DNA from: Flavobacteriales bacterium
Lineage (GTDB): Bacteria > Bacteroidota > Bacteroidia > Flavobacteriales_D > Crocinitomicaceae
Length of the DNA stretch: 42,297 nt
Assembly (NCBI GenBank): GCA_947449575.1
Contig: CANFRV010000029.1
Location: 1-42,297 of the forward strand
Direction of reading: 5' to 3'
The notes beneath the pieces were generated by a model. The model had not been told where the DNA came from and made no database searches. It saw only the letters and a list, made by a program, of their open reading frames with translations. Numbering within the stretch: the first letter of the stretch is position 1; each line of letters begins with the position of its first letter. A program made the translations under genes and the position numbers. This document shows positions 26,148 to 33,020 of this stretch, piece by piece.

Positions 26148-27105
26148 TTATACCATAGCTTTAATTGCGTTATTGTTTATTCAATATTCATGTACTAATC
26201 CCTATTCTGCTGAAAATCCAAAAAAGGAATATTTTAGAATTAATACAGAAATAAATGAGAGTCTAATTGATAGTATTTCAAAAGAAAACTACACTTATTG
26301 GTTTAAAAACAATGAAATTGTTAAATTGTATGTTTATGAAGGTGATGGTGAGAATTATGCTTCTCATAAGGAATTTTTTATTAAAGATAAAAAAGTTATT
26401 GCGTATCAAATAAATGAGATTATTTCACCTATTTCGGTAAATTATAAAGCATTAATATTTTTAAATGACGGAAAAATATCTACGGAAGAATTCTGGATTG
26501 ATGATATTAAAAAAGATAAAAAATCAATTCTTGAATATTTCAAAACAAACGATTTATCATTTGAAGAAAATGTTACCATAGAAGATAAAACTAAAAAATT
26601 TGTCGGGGATTTGACGATAACCGAATTAATGGAAGTATTTGGAATTAATTATACTTCAAATGCTGAAGAATCGAACTATTTTAATGGCTCAAAACTTAAG
26701 ACTGGAGAAAGAATAATTCAAGTGACTTACAATCAAGATTTGACAATAACTACAAATTATGGACTTTATTATAGAACTAAATCGTTAACAGTTCCAAATG
26801 GTAAAAAATGGATTTTAGTTTATGCTCAAGATGAATATTTTTTCCCAAGTGGTTCTTCCGTTTATGAAATTTCAGAAGTTTCAATCAATGGAAAAATAGA
26901 GACTTTTTTAACCGATTTTGGTGGTCGAAATGATGGTCGAAATTATTTTTATTCCAAGAATATAAATATTGCAAAAGCTAAAGATGAAAATATGAAATTA
27001 TATTCTGGAGATGTAGTATTTGCAATTTCTAGGCGTAAGGTTGATGATGCAGTTAAATATGATAGATATGGAGGTGAGATATGCTTCTTAGAAGTTAATG
27101 ATTAA
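26137..27105 (+). CDS. Predicted lipoprotein of unknown function
   Basis: A 322-aa probable lipoprotein. I chose ATG 26137 because it begins a clear signal peptide and lipobox (MKTNYTIALIALLFIQYSC); the frame remains open 12 codons upstream but inside the WG-repeat gene. ATGAAAACTAA overlaps the WG gene stop, so translation is coupled. The body is beta-rich and hydrophilic (NEIVKLYVYEGDGENYASHKEFF, KKWILVYAQDEYFFPSGSSVYEIS) and has no family I recognise. Last gene of the envelope operon; the hairpin at 27143-27174 follows. Confidence 0.62.
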   Translation: MKTNYTIALIALLFIQYSCTNPYSAENPKKEYFRINTEINESLIDSISKENYTYWFKNNEIVKLYVYEGDGENYASHKEFFIKDKKVIAYQINEIISPISVNYKALIFLNDGKISTEEFWIDDIKKDKKSILEYFKTNDLSFEENVTIEDKTKKFVGDLTITELMEVFGINYTSNAEESNYFNGSKLKTGERIIQVTYNQDLTITTNYGLYYRTKSLTVPNGKKWILVYAQDEYFFPSGSSVYEISEVSINGKIETFLTDFGGRNDGRNYFYSKNINIAKAKDENMKLYSGDVVFAISRRKVDDAVKYDRYGGEICFLEVND

Positions 27106-27142
27106 AATATAAACAAGTATATTACCTCATCTTTACTCAAAA

Positions 27143-27174
27143 ACATTAAAGGGTATTATAGTACCCTTTAATGT
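27143..27174. terminator. Bidirectional terminator between convergent genes
   Basis: ACATTAAAGGGTA (27143-27155) pairs perfectly over 13 bases with 27162-27174 around the loop TTATAG. It sits between the envelope operon and the convergent methyltransferase. Confidence 0.8.
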
Positions 27175-27203
27175 TATTTAAAACACTATATAAGTCCATA
27201 CGA

Positions 27204-28220
27204 TTAAACCAGTCTTAATGGGTAAAGTAGATGTGATATAACATCAACAGTCATACTCAATCCTATTGCTTTGTATTTAGCTGTTTTACTAACGTTTAAT
27301 GCATTAGATACCCAACCTTCTGGAATAGTCATCAAAGCTTCACATTCAGCAACTGATGGAACTCTGTAACAATCATTATTGAACGCATATTCGTCATTAT
27401 TACCTCTATGTTCTTTCCAATCATATCCAGAATTTTTCAAGAGCATTGAATATTGCATTAATTGTGTAAGCTCACCTTGTGCTCCAAATTCATCATCCAG
27501 ATAAATAACATTCCCAACATTCATTTTAAAGTATCGTTCCAATCCAGATGTTAAGGTTAATTGTCCAGATAATACAACATTTGCCTTTTCTTTACCTACC
27601 CATCCATTTTTAATGATATCTTTAAACTTTATATCTACTGGTTTGATTGGTGTATATGGAATGTTGGTCCAATATAATCTTCTTCTATGAGCTGGTGCAA
27701 CAATAGCAGAATCAATAAAGATTGGTTTAATATCCACTTCCATTGCTTCACTCAATGCTTGTGTAATCTTCTCTTTTTCGGTATTTTTCATTGACCAGAC
27801 ATTTTCCAACAAGACTTGAAGTGGTTTATTTGTTGTTCTCGCAGCACGAATTTCTTTGATTATTCGAATAAATTCATAAAACAATGATGATTCCTCACCA
27901 TCCAATCCACTTCTATCCTTACTATTAATTGCAGATAATTGAGTACAAGGGCTTCCAGCACAGATGAGGTCTATATTAGCATAATCAGCACCATTAATAG
28001 CTCTCACATCCCCTATTTGATGAAATCTAGTATCCGCTGAAAGATTTGTTTTCTGAATCATGAGGGCATGTTTATCTATTTCAGATGAATAGTAATCTTT
28101 TAGTTTAATATTATTCTTTTCTAATGCCAGTAAGCAGCAACTTATTCCATCGAAAAGGCTTAGAACTATAAGCCCTTCATTTTTAATTTCTTTTGTTTCA
28201 TTTTTCATAATAGTTATCAT
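27204..28220 (-). CDS. C5-cytosine DNA methyltransferase, Dnmt3-like phage type
   Basis: A 338-aa enzyme that transfers methyl from SAM to cytosine C5. Motif I VLSLFDGISCCLLALE, motif IV GSPCTQLS (catalytic Cys about 92), motif VI LLENVWS (Glu about 139), motif VIII HRRRLYWTNIP, and a C-terminal motif X KYKAIGLSMTVDVISHLL. VLSLFDGI and GSPC resemble eukaryotic Dnmt3 and phage methylases rather than the two restriction-linked enzymes at 37192-39472. No nuclease is adjacent, so it is probably an orphan that protects or marks the element's DNA. ATG 28208 is an equally possible start. Divergent from the gene at 28405. Confidence 0.85.
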   Translation of the reverse strand: MITIMKNETKEIKNEGLIVLSLFDGISCCLLALEKNNIKLKDYYSSEIDKHALMIQKTNLSADTRFHQIGDVRAINGADYANIDLICAGSPCTQLSAINSKDRSGLDGEESSLFYEFIRIIKEIRAARTTNKPLQVLLENVWSMKNTEKEKITQALSEAMEVDIKPIFIDSAIVAPAHRRRLYWTNIPYTPIKPVDIKFKDIIKNGWVGKEKANVVLSGQLTLTSGLERYFKMNVGNVIYLDDEFGAQGELTQLMQYSMLLKNSGYDWKEHRGNNDEYAFNNDCYRVPSVAECEALMTIPEGWVSNALNVSKTAKYKAIGLSMTVDVISHLLYPLRLV

Positions 28221-28404
28221 TTATTAATAAGTATTATGGAAATTTCAAAACGCCTCAAATTTGTGGTGGAGATATTTAAAATAATATATACTCTCCCTAG
28301 GATGAGGTGATTACGTTGAAAACTTTTTTATTTATTTTACTGAAGTCCAGGCGTTTATCCAAACGGAACACCTATACTCGTGTTAGAAATAACACGAAAC
28401 AATT
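28221..28404. promoter_or_regulatory. Divergent intergenic region with TATACTCGTGT box and hairpin
   Basis: The 184-base gap between divergent genes holds TATACTCGTGT (28373-28383) and an overlapping perfect 8-bp hairpin, TCGTGTTA-GAAA-TAACACGA (28378-28397), seven bases before ATG 28405. The box recurs before two other element genes (29052, 32983). Confidence 0.5.
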
Positions 28405-28722
28405 ATGGAAACTATTACTAGAGCAAAAGAAATCGCAAACACAATTATCGAACAAATAAAATATGCTGACCGTTCAGCTTTGATGGCCTGGGGAGCATCT
28501 AGATTTCTAACTGTACCAGAATCAAATGAATTTCAAGGAGGAATATCCTTCTATGTAAATGGGTTAAAATTCAAAGGATTTGTTACGATTAAACTTCGTT
28601 GGGTAGATGACTATACAATCACTTTCATGAATAGAAGAAAAGTAATAGTTAAAACATTCGAAGGAGCATATTGTGATATGTTGGTTCCAGTTATTGATTG
28701 GGTTGAAAAAGGCGATAAATAA
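28405..28722 (+). CDS. Small hypothetical protein
   Basis: A 105-aa soluble protein with no family I recognise. N-terminal helix (TRAKEIANTIIEQIKYADRSALMAWGASRF), then beta strands (GGISFYVNGLKFKGFVTIKLRWVDDYTITFMN) and a final helix (DMLVPVIDWVEKG). The layout resembles small phage or element accessory proteins that often lie next to replication genes; that is only an impression. It sits behind the TATACTCGTGT box and hairpin, and its stop overlaps the next start by one base (TAATG), so the two are translationally coupled. Confidence 0.6.
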   Translation: METITRAKEIANTIIEQIKYADRSALMAWGASRFLTVPESNEFQGGISFYVNGLKFKGFVTIKLRWVDDYTITFMNRRKVIVKTFEGAYCDMLVPVIDWVEKGDK

Positions 28723-28901
28723 TGAGTCAAGCAGAAAAAAGATATAAAGAACTATTCCAAGAATTACAGAGTAGTTTGAAAGAATTAAAAAAGAAACTGG
28801 ACCAACACAAACGGGATTTCAAAGAAAATCCCAATTGGTCCTTTGTTAGAGATATTGAGTATATCAATCGACAACTAAAATTGATTACTGAATTTGTGTA
28901 G
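28722..28901 (+). CDS. Short coiled-coil protein
   Basis: A 59-aa reading frame starting at ATG 28722, one base into the previous stop. Residues about 4-35 (KRYKELFQELQSSLKELKKK) are strongly helical with heptad spacing and highly charged. The tight coupling, codon use like its neighbours and the terminator directly after it support a real gene. Function unknown. Confidence 0.55.
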   Translation: MSQAEKRYKELFQELQSSLKELKKKLDQHKRDFKENPNWSFVRDIEYINRQLKLITEFV

Positions 28902-28927
28902 GTGTAAATTACCTCATCAATATTATT

Positions 28928-28962
28928 AAAGTTCTATTCTTAATTGAGTAGAACTTTTTTGT
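28928..28962 (+). terminator. Rho-independent terminator
   Basis: AAAGTTCTATTC pairs with GAGTAGAACTTT (one wobble) around TTAATT, followed by TTTTGTTTTT. It ends the two-gene unit 28405-28901. Confidence 0.8.
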
Positions 28963-29051
28963 TTTTAATAGATTTTCATCTCAACGGAAGAACGTTAATA
29001 AGTTCAGTGTAAATAATCAGACAATTTCTGGCGTAATATCTAAAAACGTGC

Positions 29052-29111
29052 TACACTCGTGTCTATACGGCAAACGTTAAACATCCGTTTAGAATTTGCC
29101 GTGAAACACGA
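29052..29111 (+). promoter_or_regulatory. TACACTCGTGT box and structured leader of the serine recombinase
   Basis: TACACTCGTGT at 29052-29062 is followed by a nested fold: TCGTGT (29057-29062) pairs with ACACGA (29106-29111) and CGGCAAA (29068-29074) with TTTGCCG (29095-29101). The fold ends 13 bases before ATG 29125. Confidence 0.5.
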
Positions 29112-29124
29112 AAAAATAGAAATT

Positions 29125-29793
29125 ATGAAGAAATATGTTGGTTATTATAGAGTGAGTACATCCGAACAAGGTAAATCTGGTTTAGGTTTGGAATCACAAA
29201 AAACGATGGTGAATAATTTCATCAATTCTAATAATGGTGAACTAATCAATTCTTTTACCGAAATCGAAACTGGAACATCCAAAAGAAAACGCACTGAAAT
29301 TTTCAAAGCAATTGAATTCGCAAAACAAAATGGAGCAATTCTGGTTATTGCAAAGATTGACCGTTTGGCTAGGAATGTATTTTTTGTAAGTTCACTTATG
29401 GAAACTGGTGTTGAGTTTGTAGCATGTGACCTTCCACAAGCCACTAATTTCACAATACATCTATACGCAGCACTTGCAGAAATGGAGGCAAAATTGATTT
29501 CGGAAAGGACTCGCAATGCTCTTGCAGAAAAAAAGAAACAAGGATTCAAATTGGGTTCACCTCAAAACTTGACAATTGAAGGAAAAAAGAAAGGTATTGA
29601 GTCTATCAAACAAAAAGCCCTATCAAATCCAAATAATATTAAATCAACAGCATTAATAACTGAATATAGAAGCAAAGGTCTTTCTTTTGATAAAATAGCT
29701 GTCAAATTAAATGAATTAGGATTTACTACATCTCAAGGAAAGCATCATAATTCGACAAGTGTAAAACGTTTACACGACAAAATAACGGATTAA
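29125..29793 (+). CDS. Serine recombinase (resolvase/invertase family)
   Basis: A 222-aa small serine recombinase. The catalytic domain begins MKKYVGYYRVSTSEQGKSGLGL with nucleophile Ser 11; EIETGTSKRKR, VIAKIDRLARN (active-site Arg residues), FVACDLPQATNFTIHLYAALAEMEAKLISERT and GFKLGSPQ are all conserved. The C-terminal ~60 residues (ITEYRSKGLSFDKIAVKLNELGFTT) form the HTH DNA-binding domain. ATG 29125 was chosen because a GTG 22 codons upstream would start inside the structured leader. Probably resolves multimers or inverts DNA for the element; tRNA integration is better explained by the tyrosine integrase downstream. Confidence 0.9.
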   Translation: MKKYVGYYRVSTSEQGKSGLGLESQKTMVNNFINSNNGELINSFTEIETGTSKRKRTEIFKAIEFAKQNGAILVIAKIDRLARNVFFVSSLMETGVEFVACDLPQATNFTIHLYAALAEMEAKLISERTRNALAEKKKQGFKLGSPQNLTIEGKKKGIESIKQKALSNPNNIKSTALITEYRSKGLSFDKIAVKLNELGFTTSQGKHHNSTSVKRLHDKITD

Positions 29794-29880
29794 GTTTAAA
29801 TAAATCCAAAAAAAGTAATTTCATAACAATTTGAAAATCAATTCATAATAAAATAAATAATACTTTTTATGGATTTTTAC

Positions 29881-29930
29881 TTGCATAATAAGTAAAAAGT
29901 TCATACATTTGTAATATCAAAATCGATATT
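29881..29930 (+). promoter_or_regulatory. Promoter with operator-like inverted repeat
   Basis: TTG at 29881-29883 and TACATTTG at 29904-29911 (20-base spacer) match the Bacteroidota consensus. AATATC...GATATT (29913-29930) covers the likely start of transcription just before ATG 29931 and could bind a repressor. Confidence 0.6.
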
Positions 29931-30596
29931 ATGAGTGAAAGTAGAAATTGGACAAGTGAAGAAATTTTAAAATTTGCTGAATGGCTTTGGGAAAATGACC
30001 AAAGGTCATACTCAATACTAGCAATGCATGGAGTTTGTTGGGGAATTAAAATTGGAAATTTACTTGAGATGAAATGGTCTGATATTATTGAAAATGGTAA
30101 ACCAAAAACCGAAATAATAATCGAAAAAGAAACTATTAAAGTAAGCCCATTTTGTCAAGAGTTAAACTATACTTTATTTAGAGAATTAAGGCCAAATATT
30201 AATGATTATATCCATATCAATAAAACTGGAAAACTCATAGATACATCGAATTTATCCAAAAATCTTCAAAGATTAAGTGAAAAATATTCAATTGAAAATG
30301 AGATAAATAATGATGAATTAAAGCCATTGATTGGGTCGTCATTTCAAATTGCTTGGATTATTGACATGCTTGAATACAATCATTTTTCAAAAAATGCATT
30401 CTCTGATTTAGCAAAACATTTAAAAAAGAAAACAGTAAAAGATTTGGAAGAATACATTGGATTAAAGCCTAAGGAAACACTAATAAAACACGATTTATTA
30501 GACACAAAAGGTGCTGAAATTATATTAGAATCAATGGAAATTAAAAATGGTAAGAAAAATAAAAAAGACTTTGCAATAAGATTTAACAATAGATAA
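29931..30596 (+). CDS. Tyrosine-recombinase-fold protein lacking catalytic residues
   Basis: A 221-aa protein whose spacing matches the catalytic domain of tyrosine recombinases but not their active site. HGVCWGIKIGNLLEMKWSDI (33-52) aligns with the usual TGLRxSELxxLxWxDI, with the first Arg replaced by Lys 40. IGSSFQIAWIIDML (134-147) occupies the HxxR box, now SxxQ. DLEEYIGL (171-178) resembles the Tyr box, keeping Tyr 175. No core-binding domain precedes it. I infer a DNA-binding regulator or decoy derived from an integrase rather than an active enzyme. It stands alone behind its own promoter and operator-like repeat. Confidence 0.5.
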   Translation: MSESRNWTSEEILKFAEWLWENDQRSYSILAMHGVCWGIKIGNLLEMKWSDIIENGKPKTEIIIEKETIKVSPFCQELNYTLFRELRPNINDYIHINKTGKLIDTSNLSKNLQRLSEKYSIENEINNDELKPLIGSSFQIAWIIDMLEYNHFSKNAFSDLAKHLKKKTVKDLEEYIGLKPKETLIKHDLLDTKGAEIILESMEIKNGKKNKKDFAIRFNNR

Positions 30597-30690
30597 AAGA
30601 AAGGAGATGATATGATTTAAAAGAAGAAAATTAATTAAATATAGAAATCAATTTTAATACTGAAAATATTCAGTAACTGGATTTCTACAC

Positions 30691-30722
30691 TCAAAAAACA
30701 AGGGTCGGATTTTGTTTTTTGA
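30691..30722. terminator. Terminator-like hairpin
   Basis: TCAAAAAACAA (30691-30701) pairs with TTGTTTTTTGA (30712-30722) around GGGTCGGATT. The stem is A/T-rich, lies 95 bases after the recombinase-like gene and could stop transcription on either strand. The rest of the 249-base gap (30597-30845) shows only a purine-rich GGAGG stretch upstream of the next start. Confidence 0.5.
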
Positions 30723-30845
30723 AAGGTCTTAACAAGACAATTTTTGAAAATCGTGTGTGCAAATATAATAAAAACAAGAATATAGCATACACATATTATT
30801 AAATTAATTTATAAACTCAGCTGGAGGAAAAACAGAACTAATAAT

Positions 30846-31661
30846 ATGGAAAATTCCAAAATTGAATGGACAAATCATACCGCTAATTTGTGGTGGGGAT
30901 GCTGTCGAGTACATGATGGGTGTACAAATTGCTTCGCTGCAATTATGGCAAATAGATATGGTTTTAATCTTTGGGAAAAAGATAGTCCTAGAAGAATGAT
31001 TGCTAGTGTATGGAAGGATATTGAAAAATATCAGAAACTAGCAGCTGAAAATGGTGAAATACATAGAGTATTTATAGGAAGCATGATGGATATTTTTGAA
31101 AAATCTAAACCTTTAATTGACCATAAATTTAATCCATTGATTGAAGGGGAGTCAGAATTTTGGAATACTGGACAATTGCGAGACAAATTGTTTAATGAAG
31201 TAATACCCAATAGTCCAAACTTGATGTTTTTGTTACTATCAAAAAGACCATCAAACATAAATAAATACATACCAAAGAGTTGGAAATCAAATCCTCCAAA
31301 GAATGTAATCTTTGGTACGTCACCAGTCAATCAAGAAACTGCTGAAAAACTTATTCCTCAACTTGATAAAGTAAATGGATTTAAGTTTTTATCGGTTGAA
31401 CCACAATTAACAGATATTGATTTTACTATAAAAATGAAAAATGGTAAAATGTTGATTGAATCGGTTGATTGGATTATACAAGGTGGAGAAAGTGGACATG
31501 GAAGAAGACCATTTGATGTTGAATGGGGTAGAAAACTGAGAGACTTATGTTTAGAAAAAGGTGTACCTTACTTTTTTAAACAAATTGACAAAAAGTTACC
31601 GATAACAGAAGATTTGTTAGTTAGACAATTTGCTTTTGAACTAATCAAAAAGGTGGCTTAA
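30846..31661 (+). CDS. DUF5131 (phage Gp37/Gp68-type) three-cysteine protein
   Basis: A 271-aa protein of the phage Gp37/Gp68 family. The N-terminal signature W-GC-x6-C-x2-C is present as WWGCCRVHDGCTNCFA (Cys 19, 26, 29, plus an extra Cys 20), followed by VFIGSMMDIFE, NLMFLLLSKRP, NVIFGTSPVNQETAEKLIPQL, KFLSVEPQLTDIDF, WIIQGGESGHGRRPFDVEWGRKLRDLC and VPYFFKQ. The fold is thought to be TIM-barrel, radical-SAM-like, with the cysteines probably binding metal or an Fe-S cluster; the reaction is not established. Relatives often neighbour a TcmP gene, which is absent here. Followed by a long hairpin at 31670. Confidence 0.85.
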   Translation: MENSKIEWTNHTANLWWGCCRVHDGCTNCFAAIMANRYGFNLWEKDSPRRMIASVWKDIEKYQKLAAENGEIHRVFIGSMMDIFEKSKPLIDHKFNPLIEGESEFWNTGQLRDKLFNEVIPNSPNLMFLLLSKRPSNINKYIPKSWKSNPPKNVIFGTSPVNQETAEKLIPQLDKVNGFKFLSVEPQLTDIDFTIKMKNGKMLIESVDWIIQGGESGHGRRPFDVEWGRKLRDLCLEKGVPYFFKQIDKKLPITEDLLVRQFAFELIKKVA

Positions 31662-31669
31662 AATTAATA

Positions 31670-31732
31670 ATTCCATTTAGGAAATCAATTAACTTACTGA
31701 TTATCAAATAAAGGATGATTTCCTAATGGGAT
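31670..31732. terminator. Long imperfect hairpin after the DUF5131 gene
   Basis: 31670-31687 pairs with 31716-31732 through CATT(T)AGGAAATCA/TGATTTCCTAATG, with one bulge and a 28-base loop. It has no strong T tract, so it may be a processing or regulatory element before the gene at 31761 rather than a terminator. Confidence 0.45.
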
Positions 31733-31760
31733 TTAATTGTAAAATTTAAAATGTAAAAAA

Positions 31761-32036
31761 ATGCTTAAAAGAAATTTAAAAAAACAAGAACCAATAATTT
31801 GGGATAAAGAAAATGGAGAACTAGATGATTTTTTTGAAATATCTAGAATGATAGGGTTAACACATATTATATATGTTATTGATGCTGATGGAGAGCTAAA
31901 TAGTGTGTGGGCAACAAGTACAGAAGACCTTATTGAGTGTTTGTATACGTTCTCTAACAAATGTTATTTTGGAAGAGTGCAAAATATTGAAAATGCAATT
32001 CGATATGGTTTTATGGATGATGTAATTAATAACTAA
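31761..32036 (+). CDS. Small hypothetical protein
   Basis: A 91-aa acidic protein with no recognised family. It starts with a basic stretch (MLKRNLKKQ) and continues with alternating strands and helices (GLTHIIYVIDADGELNSVWATSTEDLIECLYTFSNKCYF), then a C-terminal helix. It lies 12 bases before the next gene and is probably co-transcribed with it. The AAAAAATG start context is typical of the element. Confidence 0.55.
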   Translation: MLKRNLKKQEPIIWDKENGELDDFFEISRMIGLTHIIYVIDADGELNSVWATSTEDLIECLYTFSNKCYFGRVQNIENAIRYGFMDDVINN

Positions 32037-32048
32037 AAATAGGAAATC

Positions 32049-32456
32049 ATGATTGAATTTAAAAACGGAGAATACATAAGGAGAGAATTTCTTGATATTG
32101 TTGAATATGAAGAAATAAATGAAGATTGGTGGGATTACCCTCTACTCGAAGATTGTTTTATTTTAAATATTAATAAAAACAAAGACTCCATAACATATTT
32201 CAAGATATATTTTTTAGAGATTGAGTATGTGCCTAGAAAAGAGGATACAGAAAATGAATTTTGGGAATTATTTTGGGATTCTGAACTAACATTAATATTT
32301 CCATGCGAATGTGATGGTATTGAGTATATGAAAAAAAATACTGGACTCTTTGCAAAAGAATTTAATGAGTTTGCTAAACTATTATTAAAGTATTATGAAA
32401 CTGCAATTATATATGAACAAGGTTATGAATATATAATTGAAAATAATAAGTTTTAA
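32049..32456 (+). CDS. Very acidic small protein
   Basis: A 135-aa protein strongly dominated by Asp and Glu (for example EYEEINEDWWDYPLLEDC and RKEDTENEFWELFWDSE), with many aromatic residues and few basic ones. No family recognised. Acidic, aromatic small proteins in mobile elements sometimes mimic DNA and inhibit host nucleases or restriction enzymes, but nothing beyond composition supports that here. Second gene of a pair with 31761-32036. Confidence 0.55.
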   Translation: MIEFKNGEYIRREFLDIVEYEEINEDWWDYPLLEDCFILNINKNKDSITYFKIYFLEIEYVPRKEDTENEFWELFWDSELTLIFPCECDGIEYMKKNTGLFAKEFNEFAKLLLKYYETAIIYEQGYEYIIENNKF

Positions 32457-32474
32457 GTTTCATTTCAATATCCC

Positions 32475-32565
32475 GAGTTAAAAACTCAAATCGCTATTCT
32501 GTCCAAGAATAGTTTCAGCAAAATACATACATAACATATAAATTGAAATTGGTTTAAAAACCAAT
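32475..32565. promoter_or_regulatory. Three small hairpins before the excisionase-like gene
   Basis: GAGTT-AAA-AACTC (32475-32487), CTATTCT-GTCCA-AGAATAG (32494-32512) and ATTGGTTT-AA-AAACCAAT (32548-32565) follow one another in the 164-base gap before ATG 32621. They could form a structured leader or protein-binding sites; none has a clear T tract. Confidence 0.4.
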
Positions 32566-32620
32566 ATGGGGGAAGTTATGTGTTATAAAAAGTGTACAAA
32601 ATTAAGTTAAACAATTAAAA

Positions 32621-32977
32621 ATGAGTAATATGTACTTTTATTTAGATAGAACATCCCTTAAAAAAATTGGGGAAGAAATAATTAATAAAAAAGATTTAAG
32701 AACAATTAGGAGATGGTGTAAAAAAAACCATCTCTTAATTTTCAAAGATGCTAGTGGAGAATTTGTATATACTGCAGATTTAGACCTTGTATGTGACGGT
32801 CCATTAATATTAAGATTAAAACAAAAATATGGTAATGGTTGGTTGGAATATTATAAAGCTTATTTAAACGGGGAATTATTAAATATGCTAGATTTTGGAA
32901 CTGATACAAAAAATGCTAAATCAGATTACATACCAAAAGGACAATTTGCATCACGAATTAGCAGAAAGTCAGCTTGA
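32621..32977 (+). CDS. Candidate excisionase/DNA-binding protein next to integrase
   Basis: A 118-aa protein. Residues about 25-60 (KDLRTIRRWCKKNHLLIFKDASGEFVYTADLD) have the helix-turn-helix-plus-wing layout of excisionase/AlpA-like proteins (a recognition-helix-like TIRRWCKKN followed by a beta hairpin). It lies 43 bases upstream of the tyrosine integrase, the usual place for an excisionase. The C-terminal half (LRLKQKYGNGWLEYYKAYLNGEL) is helical. The basic tail (KGQFASRISRKSA) could contact DNA. No firm family match. Confidence 0.45.
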   Translation: MSNMYFYLDRTSLKKIGEEIINKKDLRTIRRWCKKNHLLIFKDASGEFVYTADLDLVCDGPLILRLKQKYGNGWLEYYKAYLNGELLNMLDFGTDTKNAKSDYIPKGQFASRISRKSA

Positions 32978-33020
32978 TTTAGTACACTCGTGTATTAATA
33001 AAAAACAAAAAATTAGTAAA

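Noticed and set aside
32895-33020. 42-codon N-terminal extension of the tyrosine integrase
   Set aside because: It overlaps the 118-aa gene out of frame and contains the TACACTCGTGT box; ATG 33021 gives a sensible start.
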